Assembly: GCA_902783395.1 (NCBI GenBank)
Contig: CACZRA010000281.1
Span: 1 to 16,473 of the forward strand
DNA length: 16,473 nucleotides
Direction of reading: 5' to 3'
Source of the DNA: an uncultured Lachnospiraceae bacterium
Lineage (GTDB): Bacteria > Bacillota > Clostridia > Lachnospirales > Lachnospiraceae
How positions within the stretch are numbered: position 1 is the stretch's first letter; the number at the start of each line of letters is the position of its first letter. The position numbers were made by a program, and so were the translations under genes. Shown piece after piece: positions 1 through 6,544 of this stretch. The notes below the pieces were generated by a model. It did no database searches and had not been told where the DNA came from. It saw only the letters and a list, made by a program, of their open reading frames with translations.

Positions 1-189
1 AAGGGTAACGGGATACCGGGAATAGGTTATAGTTCTTTTGATGATATCACCGATGAAATATTGATGTACGGCGGGAATGATAACTATGACCGGAACCGTG
101 CGATCCTGGCTGAATATGACCGTCTCAGACGAGATGTATACAGCAGGGACAGCATTCAGGAGAAGATAAAAAACAGCCTGTCGGTCTGA
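1..189 (+). CDS. C-terminal end of an unidentified protein (partial)
   Basis: An open frame runs from the first base of the window to a TGA at 187-189, giving 62 residues that end in KIKNSLSV. The start lies outside the window. The segment has a Gly/Tyr/Asp-rich part followed by a charged, probably helical tail. I recognise no motif or family and assign no function. The frame is open from the window edge and reads towards the leftward rpsR operon. Its stop codon falls in the loop of the hairpin at 173-202, so the gene and the terminator overlap. It could be a real gene end or a chance open frame; the sensible stop/terminator arrangement favours a real gene. Confidence 0.5.
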   Translation, partial: KGNGIPGIGYSSFDDITDEILMYGGNDNYDRNRAILAEYDRLRRDVYSRDSIQEKIKNSLSV

Positions 190-202
190 ACCGGCAGGCT
201 GT
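165..202 (-). terminator. Rho-independent terminator of the rpsF-ssb-rpsR operon
   Basis: Bases 173-184 pair with 191-202 in a 12-bp stem (one G-U pair) with a 6-base loop. Read leftward, the stem is followed at once by TTTTTT and then ATCTTC, the usual intrinsic terminator layout. Read rightward, only a weak AATT follows. It therefore mainly ends the leftward operon, and it overlaps the last codons of the rightward gene. Confidence 0.8.
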
Positions 203-240
203 CTGAATTGCAAATACGTAGAACAAATTGCTGATGCAAT

Positions 241-510
241 TTATTCTACTACATAAGGGAGCATGGCGAGATGACGGGCACGCTTGATGGCAACAGTGAG
301 TTCCCTCTGATGCCTTGCGCAGGTTCCCGTTACACGCCTCGGGAGGATCTTTCCTCTTTCGGAGACGAATCTGCCGAGCCTCACGATATCCTTGTAGTCG
401 ATGTCACCGCTTTCTTTGCCGCAGAATGCGCATACCTTCTTTTTTCTGCGCATACCGCCGCCAATCCTTCTGGGTCTGTCTGAGTGGTCGTTATTCTTGT
501 TATATGGCAT
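241..510 (-). CDS. rpsR: 30S ribosomal protein S18
   Basis: An 89-residue protein of normal length for bacterial S18, a primary component of the small subunit platform that binds 16S rRNA as a heterodimer with S6. The family core KVCAFCGKESGDIDYKD is at residues 25-41, and the closing TGTCARHQRELTVAIKRARHLA is nearly invariant. Cys27, Cys30, Cys64 and His67 are all present, so this looks like the zinc-binding (C+) form of S18; zinc binding is inferred. The N-terminus is a short, polar, basic tail. The ATG has an AGGAG ribosome binding site 6-8 bases upstream on the minus strand. It is the last gene of the rpsF-ssb-rpsR operon and is followed by an intrinsic terminator. Confidence 0.98.
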   Translation of the reverse strand: MPYNKNNDHSDRPRRIGGGMRRKKKVCAFCGKESGDIDYKDIVRLGRFVSERGKILPRRVTGTCARHQRELTVAIKRARHLAMLPYVVE

Positions 511-572
511 TATAGTTTCTCCTTTTTTTGCTGATAGATATTATGTATAAAAATGTGAATCCGTCTGCGTGA

Positions 573-1040
573 TCAGTTGAACGGAAGTTCGTCGTCGATC
601 TCGTCAGGAACGTTCATGAAGCCATCGTCCGGAGCCTGCGGTGAGGATGTGTCTTCAACACGATCCTGTGAGGGTGCCGAAGAGTAATCCCGTGCAGATC
701 CACCGCCCTGTGCGTTCTTGCTCTCGCCGAATTCTATGTCCTCAACTACTACATCGGTCGTATATACGGTCTGTCCGTCTTTATTCTGATAGCTTCCCGT
801 CTGGATACGTCCCACAACATCAAACTTCATGCCTTTTTTGGCATATTTTTCGACAAATTCTCCGGTCTTTCCGAAGGCCACGCAGGAAATAAAATCTGCT
901 GTCTGTCCGTTTTCCTGATTTCTTGATCTTCTGCGATCTACAGCAAGGGTAAAACGAGCAATACACATCTGATCGTTGCCCTGGGAATATCTCACATTCG
1001 GATCCTTTGTAAGGCGCCCCGTTAACATTGCTTTATTCAT
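573..1040 (-). CDS. ssb: Single-stranded DNA-binding protein
   Basis: A 155-residue SSB. Residues 1-105 form the OB fold, opening MNKAMLTGRLTKDPNVRYS with the conserved stretches FTLAVDRR and FISCVAFGKTGEFVEKYAKKG. A flexible Gly/Ser/Pro/Gln/Asp linker follows (about 106-148). The last residues, DDELPFN, are the acidic tip by which SSB recruits replication and repair partners; the tip ends in PFN rather than the commoner PF. The gene sits between rpsF and rpsR, the classic Firmicutes arrangement that couples SSB supply to ribosome synthesis. The 36-base gap to rpsF has only a weak ribosome binding site (GTAGGGC), so translation may be partly coupled. SSB coats ssDNA at the fork, where the DnaB helicase encoded nearby acts. 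Confidence 0.97.
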   Translation of the reverse strand: MNKAMLTGRLTKDPNVRYSQGNDQMCIARFTLAVDRRRSRNQENGQTADFISCVAFGKTGEFVEKYAKKGMKFDVVGRIQTGSYQNKDGQTVYTTDVVVEDIEFGESKNAQGGGSARDYSSAPSQDRVEDTSSPQAPDDGFMNVPDEIDDELPFN

Positions 1041-1076
1041 TATTCTGCCCTACTCTTTCTGTGGCTGTGCCACTGA

Positions 1077-1520
1077 TCATTCGGCCGCTTCTGCGGTATC
1101 ATCGGATACAGGCTCGGGCGTCTCCTCTGTAACTTCAGCCGTCTCTTCAGGCTCTGCAGCCGGCTCATCCTCTGATTTTGCAGGGGCATCATATGAGGGT
1201 TCAGGCTTTTCTTCCTCGTGCTTTACCGTAAGCTCCTTCTCATCGGATACGATAAGATATCTGTATACATTTTCAACTATACGGATACGGTGCTCGATCT
1301 CGGCGATAGCCTCGGGGCCTGCCTGAAATTTGATGAAGACATAATAGCCTTCCTTGACTTTGTGCACCTCATAGGCAAATCTTCTTTTGCCCCAGTCATC
1401 CTCAGATGTGATGCTGCCTCCGAAACGTGTGATGAGTCCTCTCACCTTTTCGAGAACGGCGTTTTTGGCGTCCGTCTCAAGCTGTCCGTTTACTGCAACG
1501 GCCAATTCATACTTGTTCAT
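1077..1520 (-). CDS. rpsF: 30S ribosomal protein S6 with acidic C-terminal extension
   Basis: Residues 1-95 are an S6 ferredoxin-like fold: MNKYELAVAV, then WGKRRFAYEVHKVKEGYYV at about 43-61 and ENVYRYLIV at 83-91. S6 binds S18 and the 16S rRNA platform. The 147-residue length exceeds the usual ~95-110. Residues 96-147 are an acidic, Pro/Glu/Ala-rich, low-complexity tail ending EAAE that is probably disordered. Some bacterial S6 proteins have tails that receive extra glutamates (RimK in E. coli), but nothing here shows that. The start has a strong AAGGAGG at 1527-1533. It is the first gene of rpsF-ssb-rpsR, with a promoter at 1586-1614 and a short leader that may fold over the ribosome binding site. 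Confidence 0.97.
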   Translation of the reverse strand: MNKYELAVAVNGQLETDAKNAVLEKVRGLITRFGGSITSEDDWGKRRFAYEVHKVKEGYYVFIKFQAGPEAIAEIEHRIRIVENVYRYLIVSDEKELTVKHEEEKPEPSYDAPAKSEDEPAAEPEETAEVTEETPEPVSDDTAEAAE

Positions 1521-1579
1521 TATCTGCCTCCTTATGGTCTTTTTGGCTCATTTAAAATGAGCAAGGTGGATTGTCACGG
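1521..1579 (-). promoter_or_regulatory. rpsF leader with a possible SD-masking structure
   Basis: The predicted leader of about 59 bases contains a perfect 7-bp hairpin (1546-1562, 3-base loop). Directly against it, CCACCTT (plus 1563-1569) can pair with the AAGGAGG ribosome binding site (1527-1533), leaving one A-A mismatch. A CCG triplet lies near the expected 5' end. Autoregulatory leaders bound by the S6:S18 complex are known before rpsF in many bacteria. The SD-masking layout is seen here; the match to that class is inferred. Confidence 0.4.
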
Positions 1580-1585
1580 ACTAAT

Positions 1586-1614
1586 AAAATAGCACATATC
1601 GAACGGATATTCAA
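1586..1614 (-). promoter_or_regulatory. Sigma-A-type promoter for rpsF-ssb-rpsR
   Basis: On the minus strand TTGAAT (1614-1609) and TATTTT (1591-1586) are separated by 17 bases. Transcription would start near 1579, about 59 bases before the rpsF start. It is the best -35/-10 pair reading leftward in this divergent region. Confidence 0.55.
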
Positions 1615-1621
1615 GTCCCGG

Positions 1622-1650
1622 TTGAAGTTTTTTGTGTAATCAAGTAATAT
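1622..1650 (+). promoter_or_regulatory. Sigma-A-type promoter very close to the deacetylase start
   Basis: TTGAAG (1622-1627) and TAATAT (1645-1650) are spaced by exactly 17 bases. The expected transcription start at about 1657-1659 falls on or next to the ATG at 1659, so the mRNA would have almost no leader. The promoter would serve the deacetylase-gdpP-rplI-dnaB cluster. Confidence 0.5.
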
Positions 1651-1658
1651 AGTAGGAC

Positions 1659-2423
1659 ATGCTTAGGATAATTATCAATGCCGATGATCTGGGTATATCG
1701 GAAGAGGTAAACAATGCCATAGCCGAATGCTTTATTGAGCGGTTTATCACGAGCGCAACCCTCATGGTCAATATGGACTATGCGGATGAAGCGGCAGATA
1801 TGGCTCAACGGCTGGGATGGCAGGAAAGAGTCGGGCTGCACCTGAATCTTACCAGCGGCGTGCCGCTGACGGATGAGATAAGGAAATGCAGACGGTTTTG
1901 CGGAAAGGATGGCCGTTTTAACGCCGCTTTTGCGAAGAATCTGTATTCAAGAATGCATCTGTCCAAAAGGGAGATCGCTGCGGTCAGGACTGAGGCTGAG
2001 GCTCAGATCATCAAGTATATTTCATACGGTCTGCCGGATAAACATCTGGACTCACACCATCATGTGCATACCGATGCATCGATATGGAAGGCGATCGAGC
2101 CGCTGATATTATCCTACGGTTTTCGGTCGGTAAGGCTGACCAGAAATCTGTACAAAAAGATGTCTTTCGCAAAGCATCTGTATAAGGTGAAGTATAATAA
2201 AAAATTAAGAGCGATGCCGATCCTGACTACCGACTACTTTGGATCGTTCAAGGATTTTGTTCAATGCAGGGATGATATGGAGGACGGAGCTATGGTAGAG
2301 ATAATGGTACACCCTGTATACGATGAAGACGGAAGGCTTGTGGATCGTCTTGACAGAGAAAAGCCGATCGAGGAGGAGAAGGATTATCTGTCGAGGATTA
2401 AGCATATCAAGGATTTTTATTGA
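1659..2423 (+). CDS. ChbG/HpnK (YdjC) family carbohydrate deacetylase
   Basis: A 254-residue protein of the ChbG/HpnK family. These metal-dependent enzymes remove acetyl groups from N-acetylated sugars such as chito-oligosaccharides, in the cytoplasm. Family marks are INADDLG at residues 6-12 (Asp9/Asp10), HLNLTSG at 61-67, DSHHHVH at 131-137 and EIMVHP at 214-219; these supply the metal and catalytic Asp/His residues. No signal peptide or membrane segment is seen. The real substrate cannot be read from sequence. It precedes gdpP by 13 bases and probably shares its transcript. An in-frame stop just upstream (taa) leaves this ATG as the only sensible start, yet no spaced Shine-Dalgarno is present, which fits a leaderless mRNA. 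Confidence 0.85.
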   Translation: MLRIIINADDLGISEEVNNAIAECFIERFITSATLMVNMDYADEAADMAQRLGWQERVGLHLNLTSGVPLTDEIRKCRRFCGKDGRFNAAFAKNLYSRMHLSKREIAAVRTEAEAQIIKYISYGLPDKHLDSHHHVHTDASIWKAIEPLILSYGFRSVRLTRNLYKKMSFAKHLYKVKYNKKLRAMPILTTDYFGSFKDFVQCRDDMEDGAMVEIMVHPVYDEDGRLVDRLDREKPIEEEKDYLSRIKHIKDFY

Positions 2424-2436
2424 TTTTTAACGTATA

Positions 2437-4497
2437 ATGGGGAAGAAGAAAAAAGAAAAAGCATTTAAGGGGACACTCAGGCTCTATGTAAGCTGGCCGC
2501 TGATACTGTCCGTATTTATCGTGGCGGTGGCAGCGGGAATATTTTTTATAGATGTCAAAGCCGGGATCGTAGCAGGAGCGGGTGCCCTTATCTATGTCAT
2601 AATAGCCCTGATCATAAGGTTCTATAACCGGTCAAAGATCACTAATGATATGGTGAACTTCGCAACTACTTTCGGACAGGTACAGAAGGAGCTGCTGAAG
2701 GGGATGCCGGTTCCGTACGCTCTGCTGGACGAGGGCGCCCGCTTTGTCTGGTGCAATAATGAATTCCGTGAGCTGATAGGAAAGGAGAATCCTTTCGGCA
2801 GATCGATAACCACCTTTGTACCGGAGCTTACAAGGGACAGGCTCCCGGCAGACGGAGAACGCTCAACAATGGAGTTTTCACTTGGAGAGCATGATTTCCG
2901 TGCCGACATCCGGTGCACATCTTTGGATGAAATGGCCCACTCATCTCTTATCATAGATAACGGGGGTTTTTCCGGATCCATTATAACTGTTTTCCTTTTT
3001 GATATTACCGAGATCAATACCCTGAAACGAGAAAACAGTGAACAGACAATCGTGACCGGTTATATCTACATGGATAACTATGATGAAGCGATGGAGAATG
3101 TTGAAGAGGTCAGACGTTCTCTCCTCGTGGCTTTGATAGACAGGAAGATAAAGAAGTATTTTTCCGAGTTCGATGCAGTGGTAAAGAATATCGAGAGAGA
3201 TAAATACTTCATAACCATGAAGAGGGTGTTTTTTAACAGACTGGTGGAAAGCCGGTTTGATATTCTCGAAGATGTAAAAACCGTAAAGGTCGGAAATGAA
3301 ATGTCCGTTACTTTGTCCATGGGGTTCGGACTTGAAACGGGATCCCTTGCGGAGGATGCCGCATATGCAAGAAGCGCTATAGACCTGGCTCTCGGACGCG
3401 GAGGCGACCAGGCAGTCGTAAAGACGATGAATAAGACATCGTACTACGGCGGCAAGAGTATGCAGATGGAGAAAAATACCCGTGTGAAGGCAAGGGTTAA
3501 GGCGCAGGCGCTCAGGGAGATCATAGAACAGAAGGAACGTGTCTTCTGTATGGGGCATCAGATCACGGATATAGACACTTTCGGAGCTGCTGTAGGTATC
3601 TACAGGGTCACAAGACAGCTTGATAAGAAGTGCCATATAGTGATAAACGACGTGACGCAGTCCATAAAACCCTTCATTGATGCCTATTCCAAAGAAGCGG
3701 ATTTTGATCCCGATATGTTCGTGACGAGTGCGGAGGCTCTGCAGCTTGCCGACAGTGACAGCTCGGTAATGGTCGTTGTGGATACAAATAAGCCGTCAAT
3801 AACGGAGTGTCCTGAGCTGTTAAGAAGGGTAAGGACCATAGTGGTGCTGGATCACCACAGGATCGGTACTGAAACTATAGAGAATGCGACACTCTCATAT
3901 ATTGAACCTTTTGCTTCCAGTGCATGTGAGATGGTTGCCGAAGTCCTGCAATACATTTCGGATAATATCAGGATAAAGGGAGTAGAGGCGGACAGCCTTT
4001 ATGCCGGTATCATGATAGATACCAACAACTTTATGACAAAGGCGGGAGTCAGGACTTTTGAGGCAGCGGCCTTCCTGAGAAGAAGCGGTGCCGACATTAC
4101 AAGAGTAAGGAAGCTTTTCCGAAATGATATGGATTCCTTTAAGGCGAGAGCCGAGGTAGTAAGAAATGCAGAGCTGTTCCATGATAAGTATGCTGTGTCG
4201 ATCTGCAGCGGGGATAATCTCATAAGTCCTACGGTAGTGGGATCCCAGGCTGCCAATGAGCTGCTTAACATCAACTCGGTGAAGGCTTCGTTCGTACTTA
4301 CCGAATACCAGAACCGGATATACATATCGGCAAGATCTATAGACGAGATAAATGTCCAGATAATCATGGAAAGACTCGGAGGCGGAGGGCATATGAATAT
4401 CGCGGGCGCACAGCTTACGGATATGTCGCCTGAGACGGCAAAGCAGAAGCTGAAGGATATCATAGATGAAATGGAAAAGGAAGGAGAGATCGTATAA
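2437..4497 (+). CDS. gdpP: Cyclic-di-AMP phosphodiesterase, GdpP family
   Basis: A 686-residue membrane protein with the full GdpP order. A basic N-terminus is followed by two membrane helices (about 18-36 and 40-61), a PAS-like domain (about 80-195), a degenerate GGDEF domain (about 205-330), a DHH domain and DHHA1. The DHH phosphoesterase residues are visible: GHQITDIDTFGAAVG (373-387), VVVDTN (446-451), LDHH (471-474) and MIDTNNF (526-532). DHHA1 has GGGGH at 648-652. The GGDEF signature is lost, as is usual for GdpP. The enzyme hydrolyses c-di-AMP to pApA and so affects osmolyte transport and wall homeostasis. The start has no clear Shine-Dalgarno; a stop codon 14 bases upstream suggests translational coupling. 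The stop overlaps the rplI start by one base. gdpP-rplI-dnaB is a conserved Firmicutes order. Confidence 0.96.
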   Translation: MGKKKKEKAFKGTLRLYVSWPLILSVFIVAVAAGIFFIDVKAGIVAGAGALIYVIIALIIRFYNRSKITNDMVNFATTFGQVQKELLKGMPVPYALLDEGARFVWCNNEFRELIGKENPFGRSITTFVPELTRDRLPADGERSTMEFSLGEHDFRADIRCTSLDEMAHSSLIIDNGGFSGSIITVFLFDITEINTLKRENSEQTIVTGYIYMDNYDEAMENVEEVRRSLLVALIDRKIKKYFSEFDAVVKNIERDKYFITMKRVFFNRLVESRFDILEDVKTVKVGNEMSVTLSMGFGLETGSLAEDAAYARSAIDLALGRGGDQAVVKTMNKTSYYGGKSMQMEKNTRVKARVKAQALREIIEQKERVFCMGHQITDIDTFGAAVGIYRVTRQLDKKCHIVINDVTQSIKPFIDAYSKEADFDPDMFVTSAEALQLADSDSSVMVVVDTNKPSITECPELLRRVRTIVVLDHHRIGTETIENATLSYIEPFASSACEMVAEVLQYISDNIRIKGVEADSLYAGIMIDTNNFMTKAGVRTFEAAAFLRRSGADITRVRKLFRNDMDSFKARAEVVRNAELFHDKYAVSICSGDNLISPTVVGSQAANELLNINSVKASFVLTEYQNRIYISARSIDEINVQIIMERLGGGGHMNIAGAQLTDMSPETAKQKLKDIIDEMEKEGEIV

Positions 4498-4946
4498 TGA
4501 AGGTAATTTTGCTTGAGGATGTAAAATCACTCGGAAAAAAAGACGATATAGTAGATGTAAAGGAAGGTTATGCAAGAAATTTTCTGTTCACCAAAAATCT
4601 CGGGGTGCCGGCTGATGCAAAGAACCTGAATGATGTGAAGCTCAGAAAAAGCAGGGATGCCAAGATCGCGGCAGAGAAGCTCGCTGATGCGAAGGAGCTT
4701 GCCGGGAAGCTGGAGAAGAATACCCTGACATGCAGGGTCAAGGCCGGTAAAGATGGACGTGTATTCGGTTCTGTATCCTCTAAGGAAATTGCGGTGGAAA
4801 TGAAGAAACAGTATGATCTCGATATAGATAAAAAGAAACTCGTTATCGATGAACCCATAAAGAACCTCGGGACATATAAGATAAACGCAAAGCTGCATCC
4901 CGAGGTTACCGCAGTGATAACTGTGGATGTACTTCCTGAAGAGTAA
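4497..4946 (+). CDS. rplI: 50S ribosomal protein L9
   Basis: A 149-residue protein of standard L9 length. The N-terminal domain opens MKVILLEDVKSLGKKDDIVDVKEGYARNFL, the L9 signature with its conserved Gly and basic residues. A long charged connecting helix spans about 42-75, and the C-terminal rRNA-binding domain about 76-147. L9 binds 23S rRNA at the base of the L1 stalk and influences reading-frame maintenance. Its ATG overlaps the gdpP stop codon by one base (TAATG), and a GGAGAG ribosome binding site lies within the end of gdpP, so the two are translationally coupled. dnaB starts six bases after the stop. Confidence 0.98.
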   Translation: MKVILLEDVKSLGKKDDIVDVKEGYARNFLFTKNLGVPADAKNLNDVKLRKSRDAKIAAEKLADAKELAGKLEKNTLTCRVKAGKDGRVFGSVSSKEIAVEMKKQYDLDIDKKKLVIDEPIKNLGTYKINAKLHPEVTAVITVDVLPEE

Positions 4947-4952
4947 ACGGAA

Positions 4953-6308
4953 ATGCCGCAGGAAGAAAATGCGATAAAAAGAATACCGCCTCATTCTACT
5001 GAAGCGGAACGTTCCGTTGTGGGGTCAATGATACTGGATGATTCCAGGGACGCTATCCTAACCGCAACGGAGATCCTTAAAAGAGAGGACTTTTACGAGG
5101 AGAGATACGGGCTTTTATTTGAGGCCGTAGCTGAGCTGTTTAATGAAGGAAAACCGGCGGATTCTGTAGTTTTACAGGAAAAACTGAAAGAAAAGGGCGC
5201 CCCGGCTGAAATAACGAATCCGGCATTTCTGGCGGAGATCGTGGATCAGGTGCCTACATCCGCAAATGTGGGCTATTATGCCGGGATAGTAAGGGAAAAA
5301 GCCCTGCTCAGATCGATAGTAAGAGTCAATTCCGAGATAGAAAATGACTGTTACAGAGGTGAACGCGACACAGCGGATATACTTCAGGATACAGAGAAAA
5401 AAATATTCGATCTGGTACAAAACCGGGGACGCAGTACGATAACCCCGATAAAGGAAGTCGTGATCAATGCGCTTCAGCGTATACAGGAGGTTGCAAAGGC
5501 AGAATCCAAGATCACGGGAGTTGCTTCCGGATTTGAGGATCTGGATGATATGACGGCGGGCTTTCAGAGATCAGATCTTATACTGATAGCGGCCAGACCA
5601 TCCATGGGCAAGACTGCGCTCGTGTTGAATATAGCCCAGCATGCCTGTTTTAAGGAGAATCACCGGTGTCTCTTCTTTTCACTGGAGATGTCCAAGGAGC
5701 AGCTGGTCAACAGGCTTCTTGCCATGGAATCCAGAGTGGATTCATCGAATATAAGAATAGGTAATTTAAATGATGATGAGTGGCGTGGTATTATAGAGAG
5801 TGCCGGAGTTATAGGAATGTCAAATCTTGACATAGATGATACTGCCGCCATTTCGGTAGCAGAGATGAGGACCAAATGCAGACGGTACAAGTTGGAACAT
5901 GGGCTTGACATGGTGATAATAGACTATCTGCAGCTTATGAGCGGTTCGGGGACAGGAAAGGAAAAGATATCGAGACAACAGGAGATATCTGAGATATCAA
6001 GAGGACTCAAGGCACTGGCGAGAGAGCTGCAATGTCCGGTTCTGGCACTGTCACAGCTTTCGAGAGCGGTGGAGCAGAGACCGGATCACAGGCCCATGCT
6101 GTCAGATCTTCGTGAATCAGGGGCTATCGAACAGGACGCAGATGTGGTAATGTTTATATACAGGGATGATTATTATAACGAGGATTCTGAGAGAAAAGGT
6201 GTGGCGGACGTCATTGTCGCCAAGCAGAGAAACGGTTCAATCGGCACTGTAAGCCTTGCCTGGATAGCAGCGCTTACAAAGTTTGAAAACCTGGCGCGTG
6301 AGCAATGA
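4953..6308 (+). CDS. dnaB: Replicative DNA helicase DnaB
   Basis: A 451-residue RecA-type hexameric helicase that unwinds DNA at the fork (called DnaC in Bacillus subtilis). The N-terminal domain (about 9-110, from PPHSTEAERSVVGSMI) interacts with primase. A linker helix leads to the C-terminal ATPase domain (about 185-445). Walker A is ARPSMGKT (214-221) and Walker B is VIIDYLQL (321-328). ALSQLSRAVEQR and DLRESGAIEQDAD follow at about 365-397, near-invariant in DnaB; the latter contributes the arginine finger region. Length is normal and no intein is present. The start is six bases after the rplI stop with only a weak GGA nearby. Just past its stop begins a cluster of hairpins and repeats. 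Confidence 0.98.
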   Translation: MPQEENAIKRIPPHSTEAERSVVGSMILDDSRDAILTATEILKREDFYEERYGLLFEAVAELFNEGKPADSVVLQEKLKEKGAPAEITNPAFLAEIVDQVPTSANVGYYAGIVREKALLRSIVRVNSEIENDCYRGERDTADILQDTEKKIFDLVQNRGRSTITPIKEVVINALQRIQEVAKAESKITGVASGFEDLDDMTAGFQRSDLILIAARPSMGKTALVLNIAQHACFKENHRCLFFSLEMSKEQLVNRLLAMESRVDSSNIRIGNLNDDEWRGIIESAGVIGMSNLDIDDTAAISVAEMRTKCRRYKLEHGLDMVIIDYLQLMSGSGTGKEKISRQQEISEISRGLKALARELQCPVLALSQLSRAVEQRPDHRPMLSDLRESGAIEQDADVVMFIYRDDYYNEDSERKGVADVIVAKQRNGSIGTVSLAWIAALTKFENLAREQ

Positions 6309-6316
6309 GAAGCGCC

Positions 6317-6374
6317 GATATGAAATGAATCTGGAAACGACGGCTGGCCGGCATTTCCAGATACATTTCATATC
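6317..6374. repeat. 58-base imperfect hairpin after dnaB
   Basis: Bases 6317-6327 pair perfectly with 6364-6374 (11 bp). After an A-A mismatch and two A-T pairs, 6331-6337 pair with 6354-6360 (7 bp), and inner CGG/CCG pairs close a CTGG loop. Only three mismatches interrupt the whole stem. There is no T-run on either side, so it is not a standard intrinsic terminator. It starts nine bases after the dnaB stop and may end the dnaB transcript, stabilise its 3' end, or be a dispersed palindromic element. Confidence 0.7.
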
Positions 6375-6376
6375 AG

Positions 6377-6394
6377 GCACGGCGAAAGCCGTGC
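6377..6394. repeat. GAAA-tetraloop hairpin
   Basis: GCACGGC pairs with GCCGTGC across a GAAA loop, a perfect 7-bp stem with a GNRA tetraloop. It lies three bases after the 58-base hairpin and its right arm overlaps the first 42-base repeat. Copy 2 of the repeat keeps GAAAGCCGTGC but lacks the left arm, so only this site forms the hairpin. Confidence 0.7.
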
Positions 6395-6424
6395 ACCCCG
6401 GAGAAAGCGGAGCTTTGTGCGGGG
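6383..6424. repeat. 42-base direct repeat, copy 1
   Basis: Identical over 42 bases to 6459-6500. The repeat is itself a two-part hairpin: CCCCG pairs with CGGGG, and inside it AAAGC pairs with GCTTT around a GGA loop, with GAG/GTG forming an internal loop. In this copy the outer stem extends to CACCCCG/CGGGGTG. Past the repeat both copies have GGCGCG, with one extra T in this copy. Confidence 0.9.
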
Positions 6425-6458
6425 TGGCGCGTGAAGAGAAAAGAGACAGGAATTTCAT

Positions 6459-6500
6459 CGAAAGCCGTGCACCCCGGAGAAAGCGGAGCTTTGTGCGGGG
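6459..6500. repeat. 42-base direct repeat, copy 2
   Basis: A perfect copy of 6383-6424, starting 76 bases later in the same orientation, with the same inner hairpin. The bases to its left differ from copy 1. Two identical structured copies in one 230-base gap suggest a dispersed or recently duplicated element rather than chance. Confidence 0.9.
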
Positions 6501-6518
6501 GGCGCGGACAGCGGATGA

Positions 6519-6540
6519 GTGCGGAATGCCGCACGGGAGA
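6519..6540 (+). promoter_or_regulatory. Hairpin abutting the mecA ribosome binding site
   Basis: GTGCGG (6519-6524) pairs with CCGCAC (6529-6534) around a 4-base loop. The mecA Shine-Dalgarno GGGAGA (6535-6540) begins at the very next base, with the ATG at 6545. The stem leaves the site open but could affect ribosome access or mRNA stability. The SD and spacing support this start for mecA over upstream in-frame starts lying in repeat DNA. Confidence 0.5.
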
Positions 6541-6544
6541 ACAC

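Noticed and set aside
2433..2438. TATAAT overlapping the gdpP start as a promoter
   Set aside because: No -35 hexamer at 16-18 bases upstream, and transcription from it would omit the gdpP start codon.
6383..6500. CRISPR array
   Set aside because: Only two repeat copies, with a single 34-base interval, strong internal hairpins and no cas genes in the window.
6431..6544. Upstream start extending mecA by 38 residues
   Set aside because: The extension is translated repeat DNA; MecA family proteins begin MKIEKV, and GGGAGA sits correctly before 6545.
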